A DNA stretch of 19,829 bases from Urbifossiella sp043733485 (GTDB lineage: Bacteria > Planctomycetota > Planctomycetia > Gemmatales > Gemmataceae): contig JAYTGN010000007.1 of NCBI GenBank assembly GCA_043733485.1, positions 1 through 19,829 of the forward strand, in the 5' to 3' direction. Numbering within the stretch: the first letter of the stretch is position 1; every line of letters starts with the position of its first letter. Positions 1 to 9,900 of the stretch are shown here, one piece after another. A program made the position numbers and the translations under genes. A model generated the notes under the pieces. That model was not told the DNA's origin, did no database searches, and worked only from the letters and a program-made list of their open reading frames with translations.

Positions 1-3000
1 ATCACCAGTCTCGCCGGCGACGACATCGTCATCGGCGGCGCGGCGGGCGATCGGATCGACGCCGGCGATGGCAGCAACATCGTCATCGGCGACAACGGCG
101 CGATCCTGTCCGCGATGACGACCAACGGCACGCCGGACCTGGCCCAACCGCTCGACCACTTCAACATCACGCTGGGCCGGATCGAGACGATCAGCTCGTT
201 GGTCGGGGGCGATGACGCGATCCGCACCGGCGTCGGCCGGGACATCATCCTGGGCGGTTTCGGGAACGATTCCATCACCGCCAACGTCGGCGAGACGGCG
301 AGCCGGACGGACGGCAACAACGTCGTATTCGGCGACCACGGCTATCTCGACTATGTGTCGGCCGACCACGATGCACGCGACATCGACGCGATCTCCTCCG
401 GCAGTCCGAACTCGGTCGAGGTGAACACCGGTGGCAGCGACACCATCGCGACGGGTGCCGGCAACGACATCATCCTCGGTGGGGCCGGGGCCGACGCGAT
501 CGCCTCGGGTGACGGTCAGGGCCTCGTGTTCGGCGACAGCGGCACGCTCACCTCGGCCATCGGCTACGACGCGACAGCGCCGTTCGCAGCCCACCCGTTC
601 CAACTCGGCACGCTGGTGTCCGTCCAGTCCAGCACCGACGGCGGCGATCGCATCACGGACGGCTCGGGCAGCGACATCGTCGTCGGTGGGGCCGGTAACG
701 ACATCGCGTCCAGCGGCGGCGGGAACGATCTGGTCTTCGGTGCCTACGGGAAGGTCAACACCACCGTTTCGACCATCCCCATTGTGCCCAGCTCCCAGTT
801 GCCGCCGCGCTCGCTCGATCTCGGCGGCACGCTCAACTTCATGGCGATCCTGACCCAGAACGCCGATCTGCAGGGCAACCCGGACAACGACTTTATCGAC
901 GCCGGCGCGGGCGATGATGTGGTCATGGGCCAGCAAGGTCACGACACCATCCTAGGCGGCAGCGGCGACGACGATCTGATCGGCGGCAGCAACGTGGCCG
1001 GTGCCCACGACGGCAACGACCGGATCGACGGCGGCACCGGGTACGACGTGATAGCTGGGGACAACGCCAGCGTGTGGCGGCGGTTCGACCCGATCAGCCC
1101 GCGCTTCATCACCCTGAACGCGGCGACGATCTACGACACCACGGGCGCGATCAACTCGGGTCTGGCGGCGCAGAACGATCCGACGGGCGCGCTGCACCGG
1201 CAGATCGCGCTGCTCGATCACTCGAACGCGCCGCTGCCGGGCACGTCCGGTGACGACGTTCTCGCGGGAGGTGCCGGCGACGACGAGATCTTCGGCGAAC
1301 TGGGCAACGACGTCATCCAGGGCGACGGCGCGATCACCGACCCGGTGGGTGCCACTCGTCTGGCCGATGGCACACTGCTGGTGAACCCAGCGATCGAGGC
1401 GGCGAGCGACGGCAACGACGACATCGAGGGCGGCGGTGGCAACGACGTGATCTTCGGCGGTCTCGGTCAGGACGACATCATCGGCGGCAGTTCCTCGCTG
1501 TTCGGCCTGACGACGCCGGCCCAGAGGCCCGACGGTAGCGACATCCTCTTCGGTGGGGCCGGCACCCGTCTGGCCGCGAACCTGCTCGGCACGGGGGCGG
1601 ACTCCACCACGGGGGCATTCGCCGACCACGCCCGCGACGCCGACACCATCCTCGGCGACAACGGCAACCTGTTCCGACTGGTGGCGTCGGGCAGCTTCCT
1701 GAGCTTCGTCTACGATTCGACGGCGGACATCGGCTCCAACTCCGCGAGTCCGGGCACGCCGCAGTCGCGCGGTTCGGAGCGGATCATCCCGCACGCCTAC
1801 CGCCTGCTCGACTACACGCCCGGCGTCGCCGGCGCAACGGACATCGGCGGCTCCGACCTGGTCCACGGCGAAGACGGCGACGATTTCGCCCACGGTCAAG
1901 TCGGCAACGACGTGCTCTACGGCGACGCCTGGGACGACAACCTCATCGGCGGCACCGGGCTGGACAAGATCTTCGGCGGCACCGGCGAAGACGGCATCCT
2001 CGGCGATGATGGCCTCATCAAGGTCAGCCGCAACAGTCTGGCGGAACCACTCCACGGGATCGCCGCCACGGCTCAAACGGCCATCAGCCTGCCGGGGCCA
2101 TGGACCGGCGCGGTCGTGGACATCACCGGCTTCATCAAGAAGACGGTCGATCTCACCGTCGGCAGCACGCCCGACACCTGGACCAACGGTTACGCCGATG
2201 CGATCTACGGCGGCCTCGGCGACGACTGGATTCACGGCGGGGCGGGGGACGACGCGATCTCCGGGGCGGAGGCCCTGCCGGTCTTCTTCAACGACACGCG
2301 GTCACTGGTCGTGAACCCGTTCCAGTACAACCGCGATCTGTCGGTGAACTCCTGGGTCGATCCGGTCACCGGGCAGCAGCGGCCGTTCTACGACGCCAAT
2401 AACCCGCGCACGAAGATCGCCGGGTTCGTCCTGAACTTCGACAGCTTCAGCGCCGCGGGCTCGCTGATCGAGGACGGCAAGGACTGGATCTTCGGCGACG
2501 CGGGCAACGACGTGCTGTTCGGCGGCACGGGGCACGACCGACTGTTCGGCGGCAAGGGCGATGACTTCCTGCAGCTCGACGACAACCTGAACACCAACGG
2601 CGGGCTGAACTCCGACGCCGACGACGCCTCGACGCCGCTAACGACCGCCGGGGCCGGCGACTTCGCTTACGGCGGAGACGGCCTGGATGTGCTCATCGCC
2701 AACAGCGGCTACGACCGGATGTACGACTGGGGCGGCGAGTTCAACAGCTTCATCGTACCGTTCTCGCGGTTCGGAGCGCCGACGGTCAACCGCACCCCGA
2801 ACCCGCAGATCGTCCAGTTCCTCCGCGACCTGGCGACCGCGGCCGGTGCCGATCCGGCGCTGACCGAACCGAATGGCGAAGCCGGCCTGTTCACACACTC
2901 GGACCCGGAGTGGGGCACAAACCACGGTTCGCCACGCGACCCGCAACCGGGTAACGGGCACGGTGCCTACGACTCGGCCGGCTCGCCGGAGAACGACACC

Positions 3001-5616
3001 GTGCAGGCCCCGTTGCAGACGGCGGCCGGCAGCACGCCGACGGGCCGCGCGCCGTCCAATGGCGGTGGAGGCGGTGGAGGCGGTGGAGGCGGCGGAGGCG
3101 GTGGAGGCGGCACGCCCTCGATCGTGATCACGACGGCCATCAACGCGGTCGATCCGTTCCACCCGACGACGGCCGAGGACGCCAACGATCCGAACAACCC
3201 GCGCATCCTGACGGTGGGCACGAACGTGGTCTGGACCTACCTGGTGACCAACCCAGGGACCAGCCCGCAGACAATTACCACCATCACCGACGACGCCGGG
3301 ACGCCCAACAACTCGGCCGACGACTTCATCCCGCGGTACGTCAGCGGCGACACGAACGGCAACGGCAGGCTGGACACCGGCGAGACGTGGCTGTACACCT
3401 CGGCCGGCGTGATTACCTACACGGTTCAGCCCAACCTGTACGGCAACATCGGCCGCGTGACCGGCACGTCGAACGGCCAGACGGTCGTCTCCGCTGGCGA
3501 CCCGAGCTACCTGCTTGGGAACACCCCGACCCTGTTCGTCCAGAAGGCGATCAACGCCGCCAACCCGATGAACCCGACGCCGACCGAACTGGCCCAGGCG
3601 GCCCCCGGCCGCCCGCTGCCGGTCGGCACCGTGGTGGTCTGGACGTACAAGGTGTACAACCTGGGCGACGGGCCGATCCAGGTCGCGTCCCTCCGCGACG
3701 ACGCGGGAACGCCCCTCAACGCCAGCGACGACTTCAGCCCCACCTCGGTCCTGCTGGCTGGGAGCATCCGCAACATCGGCGACGCCGACCTGGATGGCCT
3801 CCTCGATACTAACGAAGCGTGGCTGTATTCGTCGCGCGGCTTCGGGTCGGGGACTGCGACAGTGCCCGACTGGGACCGCATCTATCAAGACGTGCTGAAC
3901 GCGACCGACACCAGCGGATCGGGCACCACGCCCGGATTCGTCCACGACCCGGTTGGTACGCCCAACTCGTTCTCGGACAACATCTTCACCGGCGGCGGGT
4001 CGAAGGACACGCTCGGCATCCGTCAGTGGCAGTGGAAGATGCAGCAGCCGCAGGACAAGGACGACATCGCCGACGCCTTCGGCGCGTCCTACGCCGACGC
4101 CGCCACCGGCCACCAACTCGTCTTCGGCGGTCTCGATCGGTACGCCGCGAACGGGGCCGCCACGGTGGGGTTCTGGTTCCTCCAGTCGGCCGTTGCTGCC
4201 GCCCCCGGCGGAATGTTCAGCGGTGGGCACACCAACGGCGACCTGTTGCTCGTGGTGGACTTCACCGTCGGCGGCTCGACGCCGGTTGTCAACCTGTACC
4301 GTTGGACCGGGACGGATGCCACGGGTTCGCTCACAGCTCTCAGCGCTCCGGCTGGCTCGACCTTCGCTCGGGTCAGCTCCGGCCCGACCTCGGTGCCGTG
4401 GTCGTTCATCGACAAGTTTGGGAACACCTCGCCGCAGGCCGGGGAACTGCTCCGAGCCGGTGTGGACCTGACGGCGCTGTTCGGTGCCGCCGTGCCGCGG
4501 TTCATCAGCTTCCTGGCCGAGACGCGCTCGTCGGCGTCCACGACCTCTACGCTCTCCGATTTCGCTCTCGGCCGTGTGAATGCGGTTCACACGCGCTACA
4601 CTGTCCAACCGGGGCCGTACAGCAACACGGTCACGGCGGTGGGCCGCGATCCGCTGACCAGCTCCTTGGTGACCGCGACCAACACGAACTACCACTTCGG
4701 CGTTGCCAGCGGGCCACAACTGGCCGCGGCCGCTCCGGCTCGCTCTGCCGCGGCGGCATCCGTGCTGACCGAGGCAGCGCTGGCCACGATCGTCGCCGAG
4801 GCCAAGGCGCGCTGGCTGGCCTGGGGTGCAAGCCCCGAGGTGCTGGCGGCGTTCTCGATCGGCATCGCGGACCTGCCGGACGGCGACCACCCGACCCTGG
4901 GTTACACCAGCGATCGGGTGATCCTCGACGGCAACGCGGGCGGGTTCGGCTGGTTCATCGACCCGACGCCGAGCGACGATGTCGAGTTCGGCGACCACAT
5001 CTCTTCGACGGAACTGCGGGCGATCGGCGACGGGCTCGCGGCCGGGCAGATCGACCTGCTGACGGTGGTGATGCACGAACTCGGGCACGTCCTGGGTCGG
5101 GACGACCTGCCGACGCAAGGGCACGCCCACGACCTGATGGCCGAGACGCTCGCGCCCGGCACGCGCCGGCTGCCCGGCCGGCCCGATCGCGGGCCGGAGG
5201 AAAGCGCCTCCGACCTGCCGCCGGTTCCGACCGCCGCGACGGGGCGCATCGCCACCCCGGTTACACGGCCAGCTCGTCCAGGGATCACGTCCGTCGAGTT
5301 CATTCCGAACGGGGCCAGCGCCGGGGGAGTGCCGACGGGGGGAGGCATGGTTCCGAGTGTGGAACGCCGGTTTGCGTTCGCGCCTGGGAGCTTTAACACG
5401 TGGCTGACCGGGATGCAGGGGGCGGAGCTTCAGCACCTCCCGACTGCCGCGGGGCCCCCCCCCGTGGATCCTCGCCGATGGCCTGAGGTGGCGGACGTGA
5501 AGCAACAGGCTTTGGGTGGAGTCATCCGGACCGAGGAATCCCGGCCCGTCGCCGACGAGGTGGACGAGTTTGCAGCATTCCTCGCTTCCCTCTGCGTGGC
5601 GGTCGACGAGCGGTGA
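1..5616 (+). CDS. Giant RTX/calcium-binding surface protein with Ig-like repeats and C-terminal metzincin-like domain (5' partial)
   Basis: The frame is open from base 1 and RTX-like repeats already occur before the first ATG (115), so the N-terminus lies outside the window; 1871 residues are visible. Numbering from base 1, residues 1 to about 910 carry dozens of glycine/aspartate nonapeptides (GGxGxDxxx, such as GGAGNDI and GGTGHDRLFGG), the calcium-binding beta-roll motif, in longer modules ending in a V-F-G-D-x-G-x-L-like strand. A run of 17 glycines (about 1021-1037) forms a hinge. Two Ig-like/DUF11-type domains follow (about 1040-1174 and 1175-1575), each with a calcium-loop motif (DTNGNGRLDTGE; DADLDGLLDTNE). 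The second is split by a nested domain of about 245 residues. The C-terminal part (about 1585-1735) contains HELGHVLGRDD (1692-1702), matching the zinc motif HExxHxxGxxD, and a nearby DLMAET that could supply the Met-turn. Secretion to the cell surface and calcium binding are inferred from family; the substrate is unknown. Confidence 0.88.
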   Translation: MTSLAGDDIVIGGAAGDRIDAGDGSNIVIGDNGAILSAMTTNGTPDLAQPLDHFNITLGRIETISSLVGGDDAIRTGVGRDIILGGFGNDSITANVGETASRTDGNNVVFGDHGYLDYVSADHDARDIDAISSGSPNSVEVNTGGSDTIATGAGNDIILGGAGADAIASGDGQGLVFGDSGTLTSAIGYDATAPFAAHPFQLGTLVSVQSSTDGGDRITDGSGSDIVVGGAGNDIASSGGGNDLVFGAYGKVNTTVSTIPIVPSSQLPPRSLDLGGTLNFMAILTQNADLQGNPDNDFIDAGAGDDVVMGQQGHDTILGGSGDDDLIGGSNVAGAHDGNDRIDGGTGYDVIAGDNASVWRRFDPISPRFITLNAATIYDTTGAINSGLAAQNDPTGALHRQIALLDHSNAPLPGTSGDDVLAGGAGDDEIFGELGNDVIQGDGAITDPVGATRLADGTLLVNPAIEAASDGNDDIEGGGGNDVIFGGLGQDDIIGGSSSLFGLTTPAQRPDGSDILFGGAGTRLAANLLGTGADSTTGAFADHARDADTILGDNGNLFRLVASGSFLSFVYDSTADIGSNSASPGTPQSRGSERIIPHAYRLLDYTPGVAGATDIGGSDLVHGEDGDDFAHGQVGNDVLYGDAWDDNLIGGTGLDKIFGGTGEDGILGDDGLIKVSRNSLAEPLHGIAATAQTAISLPGPWTGAVVDITGFIKKTVDLTVGSTPDTWTNGYADAIYGGLGDDWIHGGAGDDAISGAEALPVFFNDTRSLVVNPFQYNRDLSVNSWVDPVTGQQRPFYDANNPRTKIAGFVLNFDSFSAAGSLIEDGKDWIFGDAGNDVLFGGTGHDRLFGGKGDDFLQLDDNLNTNGGLNSDADDASTPLTTAGAGDFAYGGDGLDVLIANSGYDRMYDWGGEFNSFIVPFSRFGAPTVNRTPNPQIVQFLRDLATAAGADPALTEPNGEAGLFTHSDPEWGTNHGSPRDPQPGNGHGAYDSAGSPENDTVQAPLQTAAGSTPTGRAPSNGGGGGGGGGGGGGGGGGTPSIVITTAINAVDPFHPTTAEDANDPNNPRILTVGTNVVWTYLVTNPGTSPQTITTITDDAGTPNNSADDFIPRYVSGDTNGNGRLDTGETWLYTSAGVITYTVQPNLYGNIGRVTGTSNGQTVVSAGDPSYLLGNTPTLFVQKAINAANPMNPTPTELAQAAPGRPLPVGTVVVWTYKVYNLGDGPIQVASLRDDAGTPLNASDDFSPTSVLLAGSIRNIGDADLDGLLDTNEAWLYSSRGFGSGTATVPDWDRIYQDVLNATDTSGSGTTPGFVHDPVGTPNSFSDNIFTGGGSKDTLGIRQWQWKMQQPQDKDDIADAFGASYADAATGHQLVFGGLDRYAANGAATVGFWFLQSAVAAAPGGMFSGGHTNGDLLLVVDFTVGGSTPVVNLYRWTGTDATGSLTALSAPAGSTFARVSSGPTSVPWSFIDKFGNTSPQAGELLRAGVDLTALFGAAVPRFISFLAETRSSASTTSTLSDFALGRVNAVHTRYTVQPGPYSNTVTAVGRDPLTSSLVTATNTNYHFGVASGPQLAAAAPARSAAAASVLTEAALATIVAEAKARWLAWGASPEVLAAFSIGIADLPDGDHPTLGYTSDRVILDGNAGGFGWFIDPTPSDDVEFGDHISSTELRAIGDGLAAGQIDLLTVVMHELGHVLGRDDLPTQGHAHDLMAETLAPGTRRLPGRPDRGPEESASDLPPVPTAATGRIATPVTRPARPGITSVEFIPNGASAGGVPTGGGMVPSVERRFAFAPGSFNTWLTGMQGAELQHLPTAAGPPPVDPRRWPEVADVKQQALGGVIRTEESRPVADEVDEFAAFLASLCVAVDER
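3061..3111 (+). repeat. 9-bp tandem repeat encoding a 17-glycine linker
   Basis: The 9-bp unit GGCGGTGGA recurs about 5.7 times with one T-to-C change (GGCGGCGGA), giving 17 consecutive glycine codons in the frame of the giant surface protein. It separates the RTX half from the Ig-like/protease half, so it probably acts as a flexible hinge. Such repeats are prone to slippage; whole-unit changes would stay in frame. Confidence 0.9.
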
Positions 5617-5911
5617 TGCCAGGTCGTGTTGACCGTCATCCCGGCGCAGTTACGCGCCGCCTCGTGCTCCAAGGGCTCTCCGTCTCCGAAGTCGCGCGTC
5701 GGCTCGGGGTCGGCGTCAACTGCCTGCGAAACTGGCGCAACGCTTTCCGCGACGAAGGCCCCGACGCCTTTCCCGGTCACGGCGTCTCCACCCCTGCGGA
5801 CGAAGAACTCCGTCGCCTCCGCGCCGAGAATCAACGACTCATCAAGGCCGAACGCGACCTCCTAAAAAAGCCGCCGCCTACTTCGCCAGCCATCCGAAGG
5901 GTGTGGGATAA
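5613..5911 (+). pseudogene. IS3-family transposase OrfA remnant (frameshifted)
   Basis: Translation from 5652 gives a Tnp_1-type helix-turn-helix (LSVSEVARRLGVGVNCLRNW), a FPGHG segment, and a leucine-zipper stretch (ELRRLRAENQRLIKAERDLLKK), the usual layout of IS3/IS911-like OrfA. At 5864-5869 there is a run of six A. Past it the original frame reads PPPTS, while the -1 frame reads K-A-A-A-Y-F-A-S-H-P, the expected OrfA tail, and stops at 5911. One A has therefore probably been lost. The first residues do not match an OrfA N-terminus and there is no OrfB, so this is a degraded piece. Its first ATG overlaps the stop of the surface protein, probably by chance. A programmed frameshift is possible but unlikely without OrfB. 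Confidence 0.7.
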
Positions 5912-6170
5912 AGGCTACAAAGCGGGCGGCGCAACGAAGTACCAGAAGATTGTTGATGACGGTAACGTACACTGGTTGAAGGAACCGGATCGCGCGAGGC
6001 TTTACGGTCGGCTCATAGACGACAGGTACGAGAAGGACGATGCGGCTGCTGATAACAGCCTTGTAGGTAGTTCAGCGAAGGGACTCAAATACTGGAACGC
6101 AACGACAGGTAACGAAGTAGGCAAGGAATCGCCTTTCACTGGGGAAATCAGCTTAGAATCACAGTGCCCA
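5912..6170. other. Unassigned lower-GC fragment between two transposase remnants
   Basis: About 260 bp at roughly 50% GC, clearly below its neighbours. On the plus strand it is open and would join the IS3 and IS1380 remnants into one chimeric reading frame (5613-6824). The translation is lysine/aspartate/asparagine-rich (for example EPDRARLYGRLIDDRYEKDD) and I recognise no family in it. It could be part of a foreign gene brought in between insertion sequences. I do not regard the long fused frame as a real gene. Confidence 0.4.
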
Positions 6171-6612
6171 ACACGCCTTGACGCCCTCAACGTCACTCGC
6201 CGACGCGTCTGGGCCGAGCAACCCGACGACTTTTTCGCCTGCGCCACCGTCGACTTGGACGGCACCCTGACCCCGACCACCGGCCAGTGCAAACAGGGCA
6301 TGGACATTTCCTACAACGGCGTCTGGGGCTACCATCCGCTGATCGTGTCGCTGGCCAACACCGGCGAGATTCTCAGCATCGTCAATCGTCCGGGCAACCG
6401 GCCCTCGCACGAGAACGCCGCCCGCGAAGTCGATCGCGCCCTGCTCGTCTGCTTGCAGGCCGGCTTTCGCAAAGTGCTCGTCCGCGGCGACACCGACTTC
6501 TCGCAGACCGCCCACCTCGACGGCTGGGACCTCTCCTCCCGCGTGCGCTTCATCTTCGGCTTCGACGCCATCCCAAAGGTGGTCGCCCGGGCCGGCAATT
6601 CGGGGCGCTTCC
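6171..6612 (+). pseudogene. IS1380-family transposase, internal fragment
   Basis: The translation contains segments typical of IS1380-family DDE transposases: RRRVWAEQPDDFF, VDLDGTL (first catalytic aspartate, near 6250), TTGQCKQGMDISYNGVWGYH, NRPGNRPSHENAA and VLVRGDTDFSQT (second catalytic aspartate, near 6490), ending near FIFGFDAIPKVV. The N-terminal DNA-binding region and the C-terminal part carrying the catalytic glutamate are missing, so it cannot encode an active transposase. No terminal inverted repeats could be assigned. Plus-strand reading continues to 6824 but the sequence there belongs to an unrelated fragment on the other strand. Confidence 0.8.
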
Positions 6613-6621
6613 ACGAACGTC

Positions 6622-6852
6622 GGAGTTCTCTTTCAACCCGGCGGCCTTCGCACGGTACGCGTCCGCGGTCAGCTTGTCTCCGGCGAGTTCGGCGACGCGG
6701 GCGATTGCGAGGGCGTCGGCCCACAGGTAAGCGTTCATCGTCGGCCGGTAGCCCGGTGTACCGCGCGCGGAGGGTGTCCTTCGTCTGTCGGCTGTTGACG
6801 TTGAACTCCATTCCGTCGTCGTGACAGGTTTGCCAGAAGAGCCCGAAGCCAG
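6622..6852 (-). pseudogene. Glycoside-hydrolase-like (MGH1/GH63-type) fragment, frameshifted
   Basis: Read on the minus strand, two frames joined by a one-base shift give about 75 contiguous family-like residues. The first frame reads GFGLFWQTCHDDGMEFNV then SRQTKDTLRARYTG; the second reads YRPTMNAYLWADALAIARVA then ELAGDKLTADAYRAKAAGLKEN. This resembles the (alpha/alpha)6-barrel of glucosidase/trehalase-like glycoside hydrolases. The shift lies near 6750, where GGGCTAC has one base more than the continuous frame needs. Both ends are abrupt: in-frame stops precede GFGLF, and the IS1380 remnant abuts the other end. It is a dead fragment. The family assignment is from memory of similar proteins and moderately certain. 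Confidence 0.55.
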
Positions 6853-6989
6853 TTCATCAATCGGGATTCGACTCGATCGACCGGCCTTGTGCCGAGCCGT
6901 TCGACGCACAGCTGCCCGTGACGATGCGGGGCTCGAGGATGACCTTCCTGCCAAGGCGTTGTTCGAACGGTCCTGAAGGATGCGAAGCG

Positions 6990-9900
6990 CTAATCGATCA
7001 TCGCGAGCGAGAACAATTCCCGGACATAGGACGCTTGGTCTTCTTCTTGAAAGAGGATATGCCGTGCCCTCATTTCGGGTTTCTGGATTCCCCACAGCAG
7101 TTGCATCGTATGCGAAGGGGTGTTAGACACGATGAACGAGTGCAACTTCACGTTCGGTTCGCCTAGGCGTGTTTCGATCTCCTTGATCGTTTCGTGAAAT
7201 CGGATCTTTTCGTCGTTCGACCCGAGGTTCCGAATCCCTTTCGGATCGACGAAAATGATGTGCTGAACTCCGTCGGCGATCAGCCACAGGATGAAGTCGG
7301 GGTGGAAGTTGCCGGCTTCGAAGAAGCCGATCCCGCGGCCCTTGCTCAGGTTTCGCAGCAAGTACAACTCCTTGTTTGCGAAGAACCCCGAATCGCGATC
7401 GTGGAACGACTTCAGATCCTCCACGAATTGCTGCTCGCCCTTGTTCAGCGGTTGTGGGGAAACCTCGACCACCTTGTTCTGCGCGTACAACAGCGGCTGA
7501 TAAAGGTGCCGACCGAACCAGAGTGCCTTCAACCCGCCGAACTCGAACGGTTTCAGGTCGCCGCGTTTGATTACCGACTTCAACTCCTCAAGTTTCGCGA
7601 TGATCTCGGTCTTCGAGCGATCGACGAGAATGCGATAGTAGGCATCTTCTGGATTCTCGCCGGCGCCGAGCATGTTGGGGTCGGTCGCGGTAAGCTCCTG
7701 ATACTCCAGGTGCGGTAGTTCCCAGTCTCGCTTGCGGAACGTGTAGTACCGTTCCGTGAACTTTCTCAGCAGGGCCGAGGCGATCTCCTGCCACATCGCG
7801 ATTCTTGCGTAATCGTCGAACGCCAATTGATCGGCCGGGATCAGAAGTTGATACCATGTCGAGTTGGCCAGCAGTTCCGTAAGGCTCGACCGCGACAGAT
7901 TCAAGTTGAACCAGCCGCGTTCCGCCTTGTACCGCTCCAGGTCGAAGTAGAGAGCGTCGAAGTTCAGGCACGCCAAGTGTTTCGTGGTGAAGTGCGTTTG
8001 ATTCAGAGTCGTCGTCCCGTCGCCGCCACGGACTCCCTCGGACTTCTCCCCCCGGATCTTCGGATACCAGTTGAGCGAGACCTGATGCTTCTGCAGGTAC
8101 TCGGGCGGGGCCTGCACGGTGGGCACCGGGCCGAGCTTGCGGAAGGCGTCCCCGTACTCGGTTTGAACGCCGTTGATTTGCTTCTTGAGCCGGATCATTC
8201 GCAGCTTCTGCGTGCCGAGGTCCTTGATCACGGGAAGAAGGATCGACACCAGATCGTCGTTGTCCGGCATCCCCTCTTCCTTGAGGAACTCGCGGAACTG
8301 GGCCATGTAGTTTGCCGCGATGCCGAAGATGCCGAGCGTCTCCAGCGTGCCGATGTGTTCCGGAGGTCGAACGTCGTGCGGCAAGGCCACGCGACCACTC
8401 CGCTTGAGGCTGATGCCGTAACCTTTCAACCGCACGCCGCGACCGAACAACTGAATGATCTGCGCCCCTTCGCCTTTGCCCACGTTCATCAGTCCCATCG
8501 TGCTGACCCGCCAACTGCTCCAACCCTCCGTGAACTTCTTCGAACCGATGAGCAGGTTGATCGTGGAAAGCGGCTTGTTGATGTCGTGGAACAGCGAATC
8601 CTCGAACTCGACGCTCCCGGTCGTGAGGCCGTGCTCCTCGCACAACTCCACGAGTTTCGCGTCGTCCCCGACGTTGATCACGCCGAACGGTTCGTTGTCT
8701 TCGCCGAGCTTGAGCGCGATTTCGCCCGTGGCGCCCTTCAGGTTCTGAACGTACAGGTGTCCGCCGTTCGGTGCGTTGAACAGCAACTGCAGCGACTCCT
8801 CGAACAATTGCTCCGGCGTCCGGCCGCTCCGGTTCAGGTACTCGAACCGGCCCTCGAACAGGTTCCTCCCCTTTGCGGTCGCCAGCCCCTGGCTCAGCAC
8901 GCGGCCGATCCGCTCCACGCTCTTCGAAGGGTCCCCGACGTACGCCGCCAGGAACTTCAGGATCTTCACGATGTCCGACGCATCGTCCTTGCCGAGAGAC
9001 TTGGTCACGCTGCCGCCCACGAAGATCCACAACGGCTTTTCGATGTTGAACGGCCGGAACGACGATTCGCGTTCCCGATACAGCTTCAACTGCTGGAAGA
9101 ACGTGAGCAGGCACGCCGTGAGGTACAACTCCAGATACGTCTTCTCGGTGTCTTCCTCCAGATTCAGGATCTGATAGTCCTTCCCGAATCCATCCTCGTG
9201 GAAGTACTTGTAGCTGTAGTTGAAGAGGATGTTCTTCGCGTACTGATCGGCGAGCTTGGCTTTGCCGGCGACCGCCTGCTGGAAGGTCGCGGAGTATTCG
9301 AACGAGAACCCGCGCTCGCAGAGGGCGTTGCGGGCCTTCATCCACGCGCCGTCCTCGCCGCCGCTGGCACCGCGGTGCCCCTCGTCCACCAGCACCAGAT
9401 TGTTCCCTTCGAAGGCCTCGATCGCGACCGTCTTCTCCCCGTGGTCGTCCTTCAGCCGCGTGACCTCGATGATCTCGACCGGCCGCTCGCGGAACAGATT
9501 CGGGCCGGAGTCCTTATCGAACATCTCCGATTCGATTCCGGCCGCGGCGAACTCGCGCTCGTGCTGCTTGCTCAGTCCCTCGTTCGGCGTGAGCAGGATG
9601 ATCCGGTTCAATTCGCGGGCACGGCCGTGCTTCTCCAGGTAGAAGCGGTATTGCAGAATGTTTGCGTGCATCAGCAGCGTCTTGCCGCTGCCGGTCGCCA
9701 TCCAGAACGCGAGTTTGTTCAACGGCGCCGAGTCGTCCAGCGCGTCGAGCTGGTCCGCCCTCAACTCGTCGGACAGCCCGGCGTTGTACTTCGCCACCTG
9801 CTCGTTCAAGCTTCGCCTCAGCCCGCCCGGATCGCGGAAATACCGATCGAGATACACCTCGGTGAATAAGAGCGCGAGGTACTGGAAGTATTTCCAAACC

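Noticed and set aside
1..2600. CRISPR-like or tandem DNA repeat array
   Set aside because: The repetition is at protein level (RTX nonapeptides) with diverged DNA and no spacers.
2638..5505. 955-codon open frame on the minus strand, antisense to the giant surface protein
   Set aside because: Arg/Gly/Val-rich shadow typical of high-GC genes; no domains, while the plus strand has clear RTX, Ig-like and HExxH motifs.
5613..6824. 403-codon plus-strand frame as one intact transposase
   Set aside because: It fuses an IS3 HTH, an unassigned stretch, an IS1380 core and antisense glycoside-hydrolase sequence; no single family explains it.
7827..9869. 680-codon plus-strand frame antisense to the Res gene
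   Set aside because: Composition is that of a mirror frame and no family is recognisable; the minus strand carries all helicase motifs.
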